From positions 1,789,136-1,853,135 of the forward strand of contig OZ007518.1 in the NCBI GenBank assembly GCA_963931865.1: a stretch of DNA of 64,000 nt, written 5' to 3'. The notes beneath the pieces were generated by a model. That model saw nothing but the letters and a program-made list of their open reading frames with translations, was not told the origin of the DNA and did not search any database. Shown piece by piece: positions 46,401 to 55,770 of the stretch. This stretch comes from Axinella damicornis (Eukaryota; Porifera; Demospongiae; Axinellida; Axinellidae). The first letter of the stretch is position 1, and every line of letters starts with the position of its first letter. A program made the position numbers and the translations under genes.

Positions 46401-49400
46401 GTGTGTATGTGTCGCTCCCTGTCCTGTAAAGAAGTATACCCAGTATCAGGCTCAAACCCTACACCAGTACTAGTATCCATATCCAACCCACCAATTCCCT
46501 TGCAACTGTCTGGGGGCAGTGTGGGTGGCGGCAAGTGGTCAGCTGTTGCTACTGGACTATCACCTAGCACTGTCAGTGGAATCCCTGGGATATTAGCAAC
46601 AAGATCTCCATTATCATTAATACCTACTCCAACTGGATCCACACGGTGCTATGCTATTGCTCCATACATGTAGTAGAACACAACCATACCTCTATCAGTG
46701 CACATTGCTTCAGCGATGTTCCTCTTCCCAACAGCGGCCAAAGCTCTGGCTAATTTCTCATATGTTGCGTTGCTGTCTCCTTTGAGCCAAGCTGAAAACA
46801 TCTTTAGCTTGCACATGTTGTTGTCTCGAGGGTAGTTTCTCTCAATCACGTCCAACTCATCCCCACCGACTCCCAGCTGCAGACCCAGGAGGTACCAGTT
46901 TGGTACAGGGATGAGGCTCAGATCTCGGAGGGTAGGGACCCATCCTTCTGAGGTGATAGGATGGGAGAGGGTTATTTTTAATCATCAAGTTTGACTTGAC
47001 ATAATTATGTAGAGTCACATTAGACATGTTTCAGGTTGATCTAACTACCTAAAGGTCGCTGCTATTGTTTGAGAGCACTAGTTTTAGTGAATTGTTTAGG
47101 CGGGTATTCTTTTTTGATTACCAAAGTAGTAGCAACACCGGAATCTGTTCAATTTCAGGCATGCAACCGCACTAGGTTAGTGCAACAGGTAGGCCAGCAA
47201 AACCTTTTAGAATGATGTCTCATGTCTTCCTCTCACCTCATGGATAGACGCTGATTACAGCCAGCTATAGCCTTATTCCCAGGCTGCTTCATAGGTGGCT
47301 AGCCTACGGCTTGCTCCAATTAACGCACATGCGTGTGATGTCACATGCAAGTTCAGGATTTAGTGATTTTTTTTCCAATTTGCTAAATTCGCTAGAATTA
47401 GTAGCACAAATATTACTGCTCTCACATATCTATTATAATATATACAGTTACCATGGTTTTAGGGGTGTTTTAAAACATATACATCCCTACAAGTCAAAGT
47501 AAACTAACATATACTCCGTTACTATGCATTGGCTAGTTCGAACGGTTGCTAGCTGATTCGACCAATTGTATGCGCTTAGGTGGGCGCCACACCATGGGAC
47601 ATAATTATAATACATAAGGCATGGCAGTCACATGCTGTATGGAGTATACAGTCCCTTATATAGCCCTCGGGGCTGTGCCCCTCGGGCTCATGGGACTGTA
47701 TACTCCGGCCATACAGCACTGACTCCATGCCTTATGTATTGCATACAGGCAGTAATTGTTGTACATGTAACTTCCTCTGCTGGTACACACTGTGATTATC
47801 TCACTGATATTCATCTACCCCACCTGGCCATAACGTCAAATAATTTATGATTCTATTTAACGTGTGAGTTTTCGTGAATCGAAGTACAAGCATGGTTCTG
47901 CTGCACTACCAGAAACCTGTCGATGGTGTTCCTGATCCTGGAAGATCGCTGAGCACTTCTATACCAGCCCAAGCGCGCGATCGCAGAAGCGAACTTCTGA
48001 AGGCAGTTGGAACCGCGGACCGAGACAGACGGGTGAAATCTTTCGAGGTAAGTAGCCGATGGCAGTTCCCTCTCTACCAGTGATACGGCATGGGTGTCTG
48101 CTGCATTCCCTCACTGGCGCTGATCCGAGGCTCCAGCTTCTCTCCAATGGCGCGACATGGTATCCGGTCCTGGGATCGGGAACGTGCACGTGTACGCGTG
48201 AACAAAATTTTCGCTTGGTTTAATTTTCGTCGGTGTGCTGGAGCGACGAAAATAAAACAACGCGAAAAATTAAAAGGCGAAGTATATTTAACGCGAAAAT
48301 TTCCGGATCTACGGTATATGATATTTATGACCAGGTCTGTGGCTCTATAACGATGACAGTGGTACTCAGGGCTAGTTCAATGCAGACTCAATCCTCCATA
48401 ATGCCATGTCAATCACTGATAACCCTCTACCATAATTATATGTCACCTCACACCTTATAGAACCTAATTAACTTTACCTTCAAGTGCGTCATCAACACTA
48501 TGAATCCTCGACTGTGTGATGGGCTGCACCCTGGGCAGAGACGGCCCTGTGTGTGTATGAAAGGAAGTTGAAACAAATGACTAATCTGCTATGCAGTTTA
48601 AGATATGTACATGTGGCAGTCCCGGATAGAAATCAATATTCCGGAATCGAATTCGAATGCCTATAAACGTGACCAAAAATTAATCTTCATCACACTAGCG
48701 CCCTCTGTACAACAGCTACAGTTATATAGAAGTATGGGACAAACTGCACCAGCAAGATAGATTCAGTCTAAGGAATAAAGGATAACGACACAGTAAGCTA
48801 TACAGTAGGCCTCAATTACAGGGCTGTCGGAACCAGTCCGCTTCGTCCGACCATGGCTGGACCACTTTTTGGGGCTTAAAAAAATCCGTTTTTTGAATAA
48901 TGCGTATGCATACCTCGTGCAACATCGTAGCAGAATCAGTGGCGATAGATGTCAATGGCCCTCACCAACCTCGTTCCACGATCTTTAGGAAGCAGTCGAC
49001 TGTTATTACAGATGCACTGAGATCTATCAACAGCTAGCTACGTATACATACCTCTGAAATGGCCTTAGAAAGCAGCTCAGAAGGAGGAAAATAGAGAAAT
49101 TTTCCTGCCCCTAGCAAGCAAGTACTATAATGTTGGCTTAGCGCCGCAACGTAAAAATTTTGCGCAGCGCTTCACGCCGCAATGTAAAATTTGGCTGATT
49201 TCTATCTGGGACTGCCACACATGAATTAGCTGCACACAGCCCTGACATGCCATATGAAATTGTGCTGCATGTGAGTAGCTAGCTATATTAGGTTGCTTGA
49301 TATATCTCAACCTGCAAACCTGCTACAAAACAGCTTATTCCTAATGGTACAGACTGATCAACAGTTGAACTATCCACCATATTTGTGGTATCCAGGTTCT

Positions 49401-52400
49401 AAAGTTGTGTGCATATCAAAATAAGAATGTATCTGACTTTAATTGTGATCTTGGGTTCAATATCATAGATCAAGTATGCACCCATCATGTATCAAGTGCC
49501 CCCCCCCCCCCCCCCCTTATTTAGGAATGGCAGAGAATTTCATTTCTTACCAAAGAGTTCTAGGCTGAACATAATAGAGTTTGACATCATTCATGTGTAT
49601 GTAGTCAACAGGGTGGGGCCACCAGACACAGGCCTAGTACATTGTACAGATTTACCAACACCCAGACCAACTCCCTATATATCACTGTAAAATCCTGGGT
49701 AGTTTTAACCTAGATTCGGTTGCCTGAGTTGTAATTTTGTGAGTTGCACATCAACAATACGAACCCAGTACAAAATTTATTTGAAACCATGCCAGAGTGC
49801 AGTAACAATTTCATCATATTGGTGCCATCTGGGTGCAATATTCACACGATGACGCTAGTGGTCAGGAAAATATTCATTGTGTAATTGGAACTTTAGTTAC
49901 TATTATTCATGCATCAGCTATTGGCTAGCTAGTTATGTTTGTGGGGCAAAATCTATTTATACTAGAGTTATATTTTATTGGATAAACAACTTTTTAAGTG
50001 ACAAAAGGCAGCTGCAGAATCAAGGTCAGGGGATGAGTCATCGCTAAACTGCAACTGAGGTAACCCTCGTTGAATCAACCCTCCATTTCTTACAGTGAGC
50101 TGGAGGACTATGTGGGGTCAACTGTAATGTCACAGTACAATAGAGAAACGAGTGAATTGTCATTTTCCTGTACAGTCATGCTTTTGGTCGTCCAGTAAGT
50201 CACTGTCAGCATTAATGCTTACAAATTAGTATTGGAAACTAAGGAGAATAGTAGAGATCATTCTCGGTGAATATGAGGAATTGAATAGCAGGTAATTTTG
50301 GAAGAATAATGTGCCCATCCCTACCCCTATTCACACAAAAGCTCTTGCACATGGTTGAAAACAAATGTATTAAAGAAGGGCCTACCCTTCACAACAATCT
50401 TGAGAAGTAAGGCTAGCTTAGCTGACACATGCAGCTAAATCTGATGGGTAGGTTTGGCTTTCTGGTTGACAGTATCATCTTCAATGTGCCTCTCAAAGAC
50501 TTAGTGAAGATGCACAATCAATTTCAGGGGCGGAGACAGCTACCTAAAAGTGGGGGGGCTAATAGCACAATTGCATGGTGCCGAAGGTAGCGCATAGAGG
50601 TGTGGAGTGCTGATCAGTCTGCGCGAAGCGCGTAAAACATTTTCGCCATCATTTTTCAGTTATCAGGATGGGCTCTCGTGGCACCTTCGTGCTTTGCACT
50701 GCAAGTTAGAGACGCCAGCCCCCAAGTGACATAGCTATAAGTTAGTGCTAGATTTCGTGGGATAGTATCAAGTATACCCATCCAGCCTGTTGTTTTTGGG
50801 GGGCTCAGCAATTATACAGCTGCACAGAAATCAAGTTATATGTACAGTTACTGCAGCTCTTATGTTTATACAGCTGCCTATGCATGGTGGGCGGATACTG
50901 CATGTCTAATGTTCCAGGGGCCCCGGAGCCGGTCCCGCGGCCGCCGGACCAATGCTTGACCAAGTGCTTATTTAAAATTCATATAGTGTACAGTAGTCGC
51001 GCGATCGCAGAACCACAAACCGAACCCTTATGAATCCAATTACCATGCAGTGGGTTGGATTGTGGTTGCACAAGTCAATTTAGTGTAATTTTGCGTGAGT
51101 GGCTGGGCTCAGCGTGCTGCAACAGCTGGTAAAAGGCCCAGCTATACCCCGTAATACATGCGCGACTGCTCATGAATAATTAACGTTACTTAAAAAAATT
51201 CGCACGCGCTCCGCGCGCAAACCATCGCCACACCAACACTAATTTGCTTCCGACGCCCCTGTGTTCTGAGTACATATCTAGCGTATGTAACCTCGTTCCC
51301 AGGCCGTCTCCTGCTCCATTTCTAGCTGCAGATGTGAACTTTGAACCGCCTGGTTCAAAGGTCATGTTGGCAGCTAGAAATGGAGTGGGAGACAGCCTGG
51401 GAACGAAGCTATACATAGCACTTACCCCCCCCCCCCCCCCCCCCCCCCCTCCTCCGTTCAGTGCTACAATCCAAACCATGTACTGTACGGTACAAGACTA
51501 CAAGGGTACAAGACTACCTAATTAACTTTACCTTCTAGTGCGTCACCAACACTATGAATCCTTGACTGCGTGATGGGCTGCACCCTGGGCTGAGACGGCC
51601 CTGTGTGTGTATGAAAGGAAGTTGGTTAATGCTGAAACAAATGACTAATCTGCTATGCATGACCCAACGGTTTAAGATATGCACATGTGGCAGTCCCAGA
51701 TAGAAATCGAATATTCCGGAATCGAATGCCATGGCAATAAATGTGACCAAAAATTGATCTTCATCACACTAGCTCCCACTGTACAACAGCTATAGTTATA
51801 TAGAAACATGGACAAACTGCAGCAGCAAGATGGATTCAGTCTAAGGAATAAAGGATAACGACACAGTAAGCTATACATATCGTTACAGTAGGCCTCGATT
51901 ACAGGGCTGTCGGAACCAGTCCGGTTCGTCCGGCCATGGCTGGACCACTTTTTGGGGCTTAAAAAATTTCCATTTTATGTGTATGCGTACCTCGTGCAAC
52001 ATCGTAGCAGAATCAGTGGCGATAGATGTCAATGGCCCTCACCAACCCCATTCCGCGATCTTTAGGAAGCGGTCGACTGACTGTTATTACGGATGCACTG
52101 AGATCTATCAACAGCTAGCTACGTATACATACCTCTAAAATGGCCTTAGAAAGCAGCTCAGAAGGAGGAAAATTGAGAAATTTTCCTGGGAGGCATGCCC
52201 CCTAGCAAGCAATTACTGCAATGTTGGCTTAGCACCGCAACGTAAATATTCTGTGCAGCACTTCACGCTGCAATGTAAAATTTTGCTGATTTCTATCATG
52301 GGACTGCCACACAAGGATTAGCTACACACAGCCATGCACTGACATGAATATGAAATTGTGCTGCATGTGAGTAGCTAGCTATTATGTTGCTTGATATATC

Positions 52401-55216
52401 TCAACCTGCAAACCTGCTACAAAACAGCTTATTCCTAATGGTACAGACTGATCAACCATTGAACTATCCACCATATTTGTGGTATCCAGGTTCTAAAGTT
52501 GTGTGCATATCAAAACAAGAATGTATCTGACTTTAATTGTGATCATGGGTTCAATACCATAGATCAAGCATGCACCCACCACGTATCAAGTGCCCACCCC
52601 CTTATTTAGGAATGGCCGAGAATTTTAATTGGCTGCATTTCTTACCAAAGAGTTCTAGGCTGAACATAATAGAGTTTGACATCATTCATGTGTATGTGGT
52701 CAACAGGGTGGGGCTACCAGACACAGGCCTAGTACATTGTACAGATTTACCAACACCCAGACCAACTCCCTATATATCACTGTAAAAATCCTGGGTAGTT
52801 TTAACCTAGATTCGGTTGCCTGAGTTGTAATTTTGTGAGTTGCACATCAACAATACGAACCCAGTACAAAATTTATTGGATACCCATGCAGAGTGCAGTC
52901 ATGTTGGTGCCATCTGGGTGCAATATTCACATGATGACGCTATTGGTCAGGAAGATATTCATGGGTAATTGGAATTAAGATAATATATTCATGTATCAGC
53001 AATTGCCTAGCTAGTTGTGGTTTGTGGGGCAAAAGCTATTCATACTTGTGTTATAGTTATATTGGTAAACAACTTTCAAGTGACAAAAGGCAGGACCAAG
53101 GTCAGAGGATGAATCACCGCTATACTGCAACTGAGGTAAGCCTCGTTGAATCAACCCTCCATTTCTTGCAGTGAGCTGGAGGACTATGTGGGGTCAACTG
53201 TAATGTTACAGTACAATAAGAGAAATGAGTGAATTGTCATTTGTTCCTATGCATGCTTCGGCCACTCTGTAAGTCGTGTATGCTTACATAGTGTTGGAAC
53301 TAAGTAGGGATCATTCTCAGTGAATATGACGAATTGAATAGCGGGTAATTTGAAATAATAACCTCACACGAAGTTCTTGCACAGGGTTGAAAACGAGTTT
53401 ATTAAGGGCCTACCCTTCACAACAATCTTGAGAAGTAAGGCTAGATTAGCTGACATCTATAGCTAAACCTTTTGGGTAGGTTTGGCTTTCAGAAAAGCCA
53501 GTTGAAGTAAAGTATCAACTTCAATGTGCGACTTAGCGAGGATGCACAATTAAGTGCCGGCTATACAGTTGTGTTGAGTTATATACACAGTTACCACAGC
53601 TCTTCTGTTTATACAGCTGCCTATGGGTGGGCGGATACTGCATGTTCTGGGTACATATCCTACTAGCTTACGTAGCCTCATTCTCAGGCCGTCTTCCACT
53701 CCATTTCTAGCCGCATACAAGACCTTTGAACCACCCATTGGACAAGTGGTTCAGATGTCACATTTGCAGCTAGAAATGGAGTGGGAGACAGCCTGGGAGT
53801 GGGGCTATATCTAGCACTGACCCCCCTGTTCAGTACTACAATCCAAACTATGAGATGCACTCTATGGTACAAGACTACAGTGGGCAACACGTACATCTAT
53901 AAGCCAGTGGACTAGGACAATGCAATATGCCATGGAGATATAGCTCAAGCAGGAGGGAGGTTGCTATTAGGTGGTGAACGTGAACTTGCTGTTTCACTGG
54001 AGCATACAGATCCCACACCTGGACCTTGGGGTCCTGTGTGGTTGTAAGCAGCTTGAAGAGTGCTTATGCATCACCGCTTTATCCACCACCTGTAGCCATT
54101 AACGAAGTCTTCAAATTTGAGTGTGCGGGAGGAGTTGAGCCACTCAAGGCCATGACAAGATGCAAATTGAGGGGGCGGCAGAGCCCCACCCACTTAATGG
54201 AAATTTGATTTTATTTGTAGGATTGCCATGCATTTATACACAAGGACGTTTGACTTAAAGCACCAAAACGACATCCTGATCTTCATAAGGTAGGGCGGGG
54301 TAATTCGGGCCACGGGGTAATTCGGGCCACTTCAACTTCAGGTCAACGGTAACTAAAAACGGACAGACTTTAGGCAAACTTCTGGCCATGTATATCCAGG
54401 GACTCAACCTGCCTACAACTCACTAGAAGCAAGAATAAAAGGATGCTTCTTTCCTGTTGCAACGTTGGAAGTGGCCCGAATTACCCCGTACTATACCGTG
54501 GCCCGAATTACCCCGCCCTACCTTATCAACATGAATTGTCGCTTTGGCAATGAGCAATGATGCAACCTTTCCGAAGAGGGAGAGGGCACTACTATGCGAT
54601 TATGACAGTACAACCTCAGTGTCATGCGGCACTGCATTTTGCTAGAATTCATTGTGGGGAAGGGAGCAAATTCTATTCAAGTGCCCATGGGAATGCCTAG
54701 AGTAAAATGCCCCTAGGGACACTTTACTTCAGTGGTACTACATTGTACCTTAGTGACAAAATATATGTCATGACACTCTAAAGCAAACCCATACACGCTG
54801 GGGCCTGGGTTCAAGGCTAATGTAAGCCAGAGAGGGAGTACCTTTCATGGACTTCAGGTGTTTTTTTCGGATCTTGTAAGAACTTTGGTGATCTCTCATC
54901 GAGCACAAAGCATCAACCACCTTCTTCCAATTTGGGGGGTGGTCACTTCGGAGGCAGCAAGCCAGCATCTCACTTTTGCATTCAGCATTGTCGTGAGGAT
55001 ACTCTTTCTCAATCCGACGTAGCTCGGCACTTTCTACTCCCAACTTAGTTCCCAAAGTACGCCAATCCACAACAGCATCAAGTGCATTTGACAGCTCTTT
55101 CACATTTGGCAGTGCTGGGCTGGGAACACCTGATGAAATACACGATTAAACATTCAATGGCTCCTTCCAGCACTTAAAATAGACTAGCACTGACCTCTAT
55201 CAGGGGCTTTAGCCAT
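19063..55216 (-). CDS. Death-domain / CARD-like / ankyrin-repeat protein (33 exons, 1,686 codons)
   Basis: Minus-strand exons: 55195-55216 (ATG), 54842-55129, 51532-51600, 48478-48546, 46690-46947, 45618-46423, 45067-45156, 44655-44774, 44308-44406, 44052-44100, 42742-43068, 41367-42181, 40393-40485, nineteen 99-base ankyrin exons from 37950-38048 to 19232-19330, and 19063-19137 (stop). Every junction is GT-AG, all phases agree and the total is divisible by three, which supports one transcript. Approximate residue order: Death domain 8-103; two short linkers 104-149; Death domain 150-235; conserved region copy 1 236-504; acidic linkers 505-623; CARD-like helices 624-733; conserved region copy 2 733-1004; 20 ankyrin repeats 1005-1662; tail. 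There is no signal peptide or membrane segment, so it should be cytoplasmic. Death folds and ankyrin repeats both mediate assembly, so an innate-immune or cell-death scaffold is inferred. A split into two genes cannot be excluded without transcripts. Confidence 0.82.
19729..19805. repeat. near-perfect 77-base palindrome
   Basis: CATGAGTATTCCTGT-type arms meet at GGATCC (GGGTAGGGAGGATCCTCCCT). It lies in the intron between ankyrin exons 19232 and 19990. Confidence 0.7.
20398..20478. repeat. short tandem repeat CCTTACAATGTGA
   Basis: About five imperfect copies of a 12-13-base unit in an ankyrin-gene intron. Confidence 0.7.
21640..22800. mobile_element. GTTCCCAGGC-family MITEs (21640-21702 and 22720-22798)
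   Basis: The first is a truncated copy retaining AGTACTGCAAGCAACAAACG and CCTGGGAACGAGGCTA. The second is a full inverted pair around CAGTACAGTACTGCAAGG, ending GTCTGGGAACGAGGCTAC. Both are intronic. Confidence 0.6.
23178..23270. repeat. TG microsatellite
   Basis: Long (TG)n with GGG interruptions adjacent to the acceptor of ankyrin exon 23052-23150. Similar TG tracts stand at the same relative place at 27147-27170, 30850-30935 and 33200-33300, as expected for duplicated introns. Confidence 0.85.
25800..28430. repeat. segmental duplication, copy 1
   Basis: Very similar to 29465-32890, with the same order of intron repeats and ankyrin exons (27032, 27605 and 27965 here; 30723, 31364 and 32437 there). 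Copy 2 has an extra exon 31773-31871 and extra intron DNA at about 31600-32290. Confidence 0.85.
25841..25899 (-). pseudogene. ankyrin-exon relic
   Basis: CTTGACCAGACACTTTCTCT reads on the minus strand as RKCLVKANADVSLQ followed by a spoiled end, so it is the last third of a D-V-N-L-Q-R-K type repeat. The first two thirds and the acceptor are gone. The same relic is at 29504-29565, so it was already dead before the segment was duplicated. Confidence 0.6.
28430..28965. mobile_element. dispersed element with GGAAATTTTCGC-type end, copy A
   Basis: About 450 bases here match 47870-48320 in opposite orientation. One end reads GCGAAAATTTCCCGATCTAC followed by AGTA; the other copy has GCGAAAATTTCCGGATCTAC followed by GGTA. 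No transposase frame is seen. It lies in a Death-ankyrin intron. Confidence 0.65.
29465..32890. repeat. segmental duplication, copy 2
   Basis: Counterpart of 25800-28430. Contains ankyrin exons 30723, 31364, 31773 and 32437 and the relic at 29504-29565. Confidence 0.85.
29504..29565 (-). pseudogene. ankyrin-exon relic, second copy
   Basis: Same truncated repeat end as 25841-25899, with a few substitutions. No usable acceptor. Confidence 0.6.
32898..33265. repeat. two poly(G) runs flanking an ankyrin exon
   Basis: About 25 G at 32898-32922 and more than 30 G at about 33226-33259, on both sides of ankyrin exon 33088-33186. On the minus-strand transcript these are C runs. Confidence 0.9.
33462..33894. 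mobile_element. foldback MITE with TTAA target duplication
   Basis: GGTTACGG starts and CCGTAACC ends the element, the arms are inverted repeats of about 160 bases, and TTAA stands on both sides (33458-33461, 33895-33898). TTAA targets are typical of piggyBac-type transposition. The paralogous sequence at 24010-24040 has an uninterrupted TTAA at this point. Confidence 0.8.
33899..34870. mobile_element. ~970-base TTAA-flanked element
   Basis: Between TTAA at 33895-33898 and TTAA at 34871-34874. The ends are short inverted repeats (GGTAGTAAAC; reverse complement GGTAGGAAGC). The inside is markedly poor in G on the plus strand (about 34020-34440) and holds an A run of ~24 bases at 34615. No recognisable transposase, so it is non-autonomous or decayed. 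Confidence 0.6.
34955..35472. mobile_element. pogo/Tigger-like MITE with TA target duplication
   Basis: Terminal repeats CAGTGGAACCTGTCTAATGC and reverse complement CAGTGAAACCTGCCTTAGCG, flanked by TA at 34953 and 35473. The related segment at 24085-24110 reads straight through (GAGTACTTCCAGTGC), so the pre-insertion site is preserved. CAGTG...ACCT...TAA tips and TA targets are known for pogo/Tigger relatives of Tc1/mariner. No intact transposase. Confidence 0.85.
36000..37900. other. intron DNA with decayed coding-like fragments
   Basis: Between ankyrin exons 35725 and 37950. Broken plus-strand frames look protein-like (36745-36885, YIPAHVLTSNQGDDTAMFGI; 36990-37060, DGYASYLPVVFASEPQALYA) but have stops and no match I can name. 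They may be remains of a transposon gene. A GTTCCCAGGC MITE lies at 37302-37372 and a poly(G) run at 37421-37451. Confidence 0.4.
38480..39270. mobile_element. composite foldback element, copy B
   Basis: The inverted-repeat part is 38485-38745 and the unique part with a GAA run is 38750-39270. It is the reverse-oriented counterpart of 1840-2935. It lies in the intron between the capping ankyrin exon and the next repeat. Confidence 0.65.
41367..42181 (-). other. conserved helical + alpha/beta region, copy 2
   Basis: One 815-base exon. DQFPGALVQLKQVLATLVFP and LLAPHWNSLSPDLLGLLLE parallel the helical part of exon 45618-46423. VDLSDYERITTAVSGLCWMP, ALIFAGCVQQPLVLSWLTIP and TRVTRIAVGGRFYQC parallel its second part. 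The donor used here (CCATCAAG/gtttac) joins in phase 0 to the first ankyrin exon; a second in-phase donor lies slightly further on. Confidence 0.7.
42742..43068 (-). other. CARD-like helical domain exon
   Basis: LLWQYLDPSQLLPKLLDKFL, ITEKEKEKAESYSGYAQSTI, and LFKLCDTLDTIPGQEHLGRK follow the six-helix spacing of CARDs, with the typical GQxHL near helix 6. I class it as CARD-like only by pattern; a structure-based search is needed to name it. An acidic stretch (GDEHKDDAEALPE) precedes it. Confidence 0.6.
43069..44051. other. intron, nothing found
   Basis: Intron between exons 44052-44100 and 42742-43068. It contains a small GATT run at about 43700 and no supported gene on either strand. Confidence 0.6.
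44052..45156 (-). other. tandem acidic linker exons
   Basis: Exons 45067-45156, 44655-44774, 44308-44406 and 44052-44100. The first two start RDPDDGN, the third starts GNPDVEG, and the first three end in a pattern like EN(I/V)xxxxDPxxK. The same closing pattern ends the previous exon (DNINEKEDHWRK). They seem to be exon duplicates forming a flexible acidic spacer. Confidence 0.7.
45618..46423 (-). other. conserved helical + alpha/beta region, copy 1
   Basis: One 806-base exon. After KDRASRIAAEYLRIRNIKGK come helices (VVGAAQNLGDVLVALRRMGL, NYRNYSILRSLIDYYAS, ELNEKMQEYEEEV), then a second part (KLGENVTDHTLQYVKEVWDS, GCIEIIWTVPSHLTNFIV, RVLRVTVADRCIYEG). The first part could be a divergent Death-effector fold. 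I do not recognise a named domain for the second part. It resembles the region in exon 41367-42181. Confidence 0.7.
46690..46947 (-). other. second Death domain exon
   Basis: PTLRDLSLIPVPNWYLLGLQ, then LDVIERNYPRDNNMCKLKMF and YEKLARALAAVGKRNIAE fit a Death domain. It ends AGA G and joins in phase to GACAGG of the next exon, giving DRGQG. The two Death domains are clearly different sequences and not a recent duplicate. Confidence 0.9.
47636..47722. repeat. inverted repeat GGAGTATACAGTCCC
   Basis: GGAGTATACAGTCCC and its reverse complement surround an inner CCCTCGGGG-rich hairpin. Confidence 0.65.
47870..48325. mobile_element. dispersed element with GGAAATTTTCGC-type end, copy B
   Basis: Reverse-oriented relative of 28430-28965, with the GCGAAAATTTCCGGATCTAC end at about 48295-48315. 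Confidence 0.65.
48478..51600 (-). other. duplicated 69-base linker exon (48478-48546 and 51532-51600)
   Basis: Both copies encode PSxPRVQPITQSRIHSVxDA with LE. They start and end in phase 1, so both can be included in series or either skipped while keeping frame. They belong to the two halves of the ~3-kb tandem duplication between 48465 and 53900. Confidence 0.8.
51288..51412. mobile_element. GTTCCCAGGC-family MITE, long variant
   Basis: AACCTCGTTCCCAGGCCGTC, CTCCATTTCTAGCTGC arm, centre AACCGCCTGGTTC, then the inverted arm ending CTGGGAACGAAGCTA. It is followed by a C run at 51426-51449. The duplicate at 53675-53806 has the same structure. Confidence 0.8.
53675..53806. mobile_element. GTTCCCAGGC-family MITE, duplicate of 51288-51412
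   Basis: Same arms (TCCATTTCTAGC) with a diverged centre. It was carried by the tandem duplication and is not a separate insertion. Confidence 0.75.
54285..54526. mobile_element. inverted-repeat element with GGTAATTCGGGCCAC motifs
   Basis: ATAAGGTAGGGCGGGGTAAT at the left and its reverse complement at the right, with two GGTAATTCGGGCCAC motifs in each arm. The arms are about 45-50 bases. No reading frame. It lies 315 bases below the first Death-domain exon. Confidence 0.8.
54842..55129 (-). other. first Death domain exon
   Basis: Contains VDWRTLGTKLGVESAELRRI, then EYPHDNAECKSEML and NWKKVVDALCSM. This is the helix pattern W..LG..LG...L..IE..Y..D...C...ML........W..V..AL of Death-superfamily domains. 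It is spliced to a 22-base first exon that encodes MAKAPDR. Confidence 0.88.
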
Positions 55217-55770
55217 GGCCTGTTCGCTGCAGACTACGAGCCACGCCTTTTCTTTTTTCTGTTTACGTGCCACGCCCTGGAGTTCGCTTCGTGAAGTGTG
55301 TGACGTCATGGCGTGACGGTGTTATGATGCACGTTTTTGCAAGGTGTGATTGGATGGCTATTGATTCATAATATCTGTCATAAAAATGATTGGTTCTACT
55401 CCGAGTTCCATTCCTCAATGGCCTGTTGGATGTGTGACTTCAAGAAGGGGCAATTCATAGTTTGATGGAACATCCATACGGTGAGTGTTACTGCAGGGAT
55501 GGAAGGGAGGAATCAGGAATGCCCTGTGACCACTAGTTGTCTGCTCCCTTCTGCTGTAGTGCACTGTGGGACATGGATGGAGTCTGGGCCGCTGACAGTG
55601 ACGTTGATTTTGCATTACGGCTGATGTTAAGGAGTCAACTCCTTCATGTCAGGAGCTTGTGATGCCTCAGCCACCTGCAGCCATGTGAGCAGAAACTCGT
55701 ATTATGCCTTTACGACTCTCGCCTAAACATTGGTATCATAGTTGCAAATGGTGTTGCAGAGTGTGGGAGT
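55217..55770. promoter_or_regulatory. likely promoter region between two divergent genes
   Basis: Upstream of the ATG at 55216 on the minus strand and ahead of the plus-strand PAS-like exons. It contains a perfect CRE-type TGACGTCA at 55301-55308 in GC-richer DNA, about 90 bases from the ATG. No TATA box is obvious. The promoter role is inferred from position only. Confidence 0.35.

Larger units (their letters stand above)
48465..53900. repeat. ~3-kb tandem direct duplication (48465-51500 / 51515-53900)
   Basis: The two halves share the linker exon, long intron stretches (for example GGCAGTCCC...ATTCCGGAATCGAAT, CTGAACATAATAGAGTTTGA, TGAGCTGGAGGACTATGTGG) and, at the end, the same MITE with GGTTCAAAGGTCA-type centre. 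Half 2 is about 650 bases shorter because of deletions. Half 1 also has a C run at 49498-49516. Confidence 0.9.
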
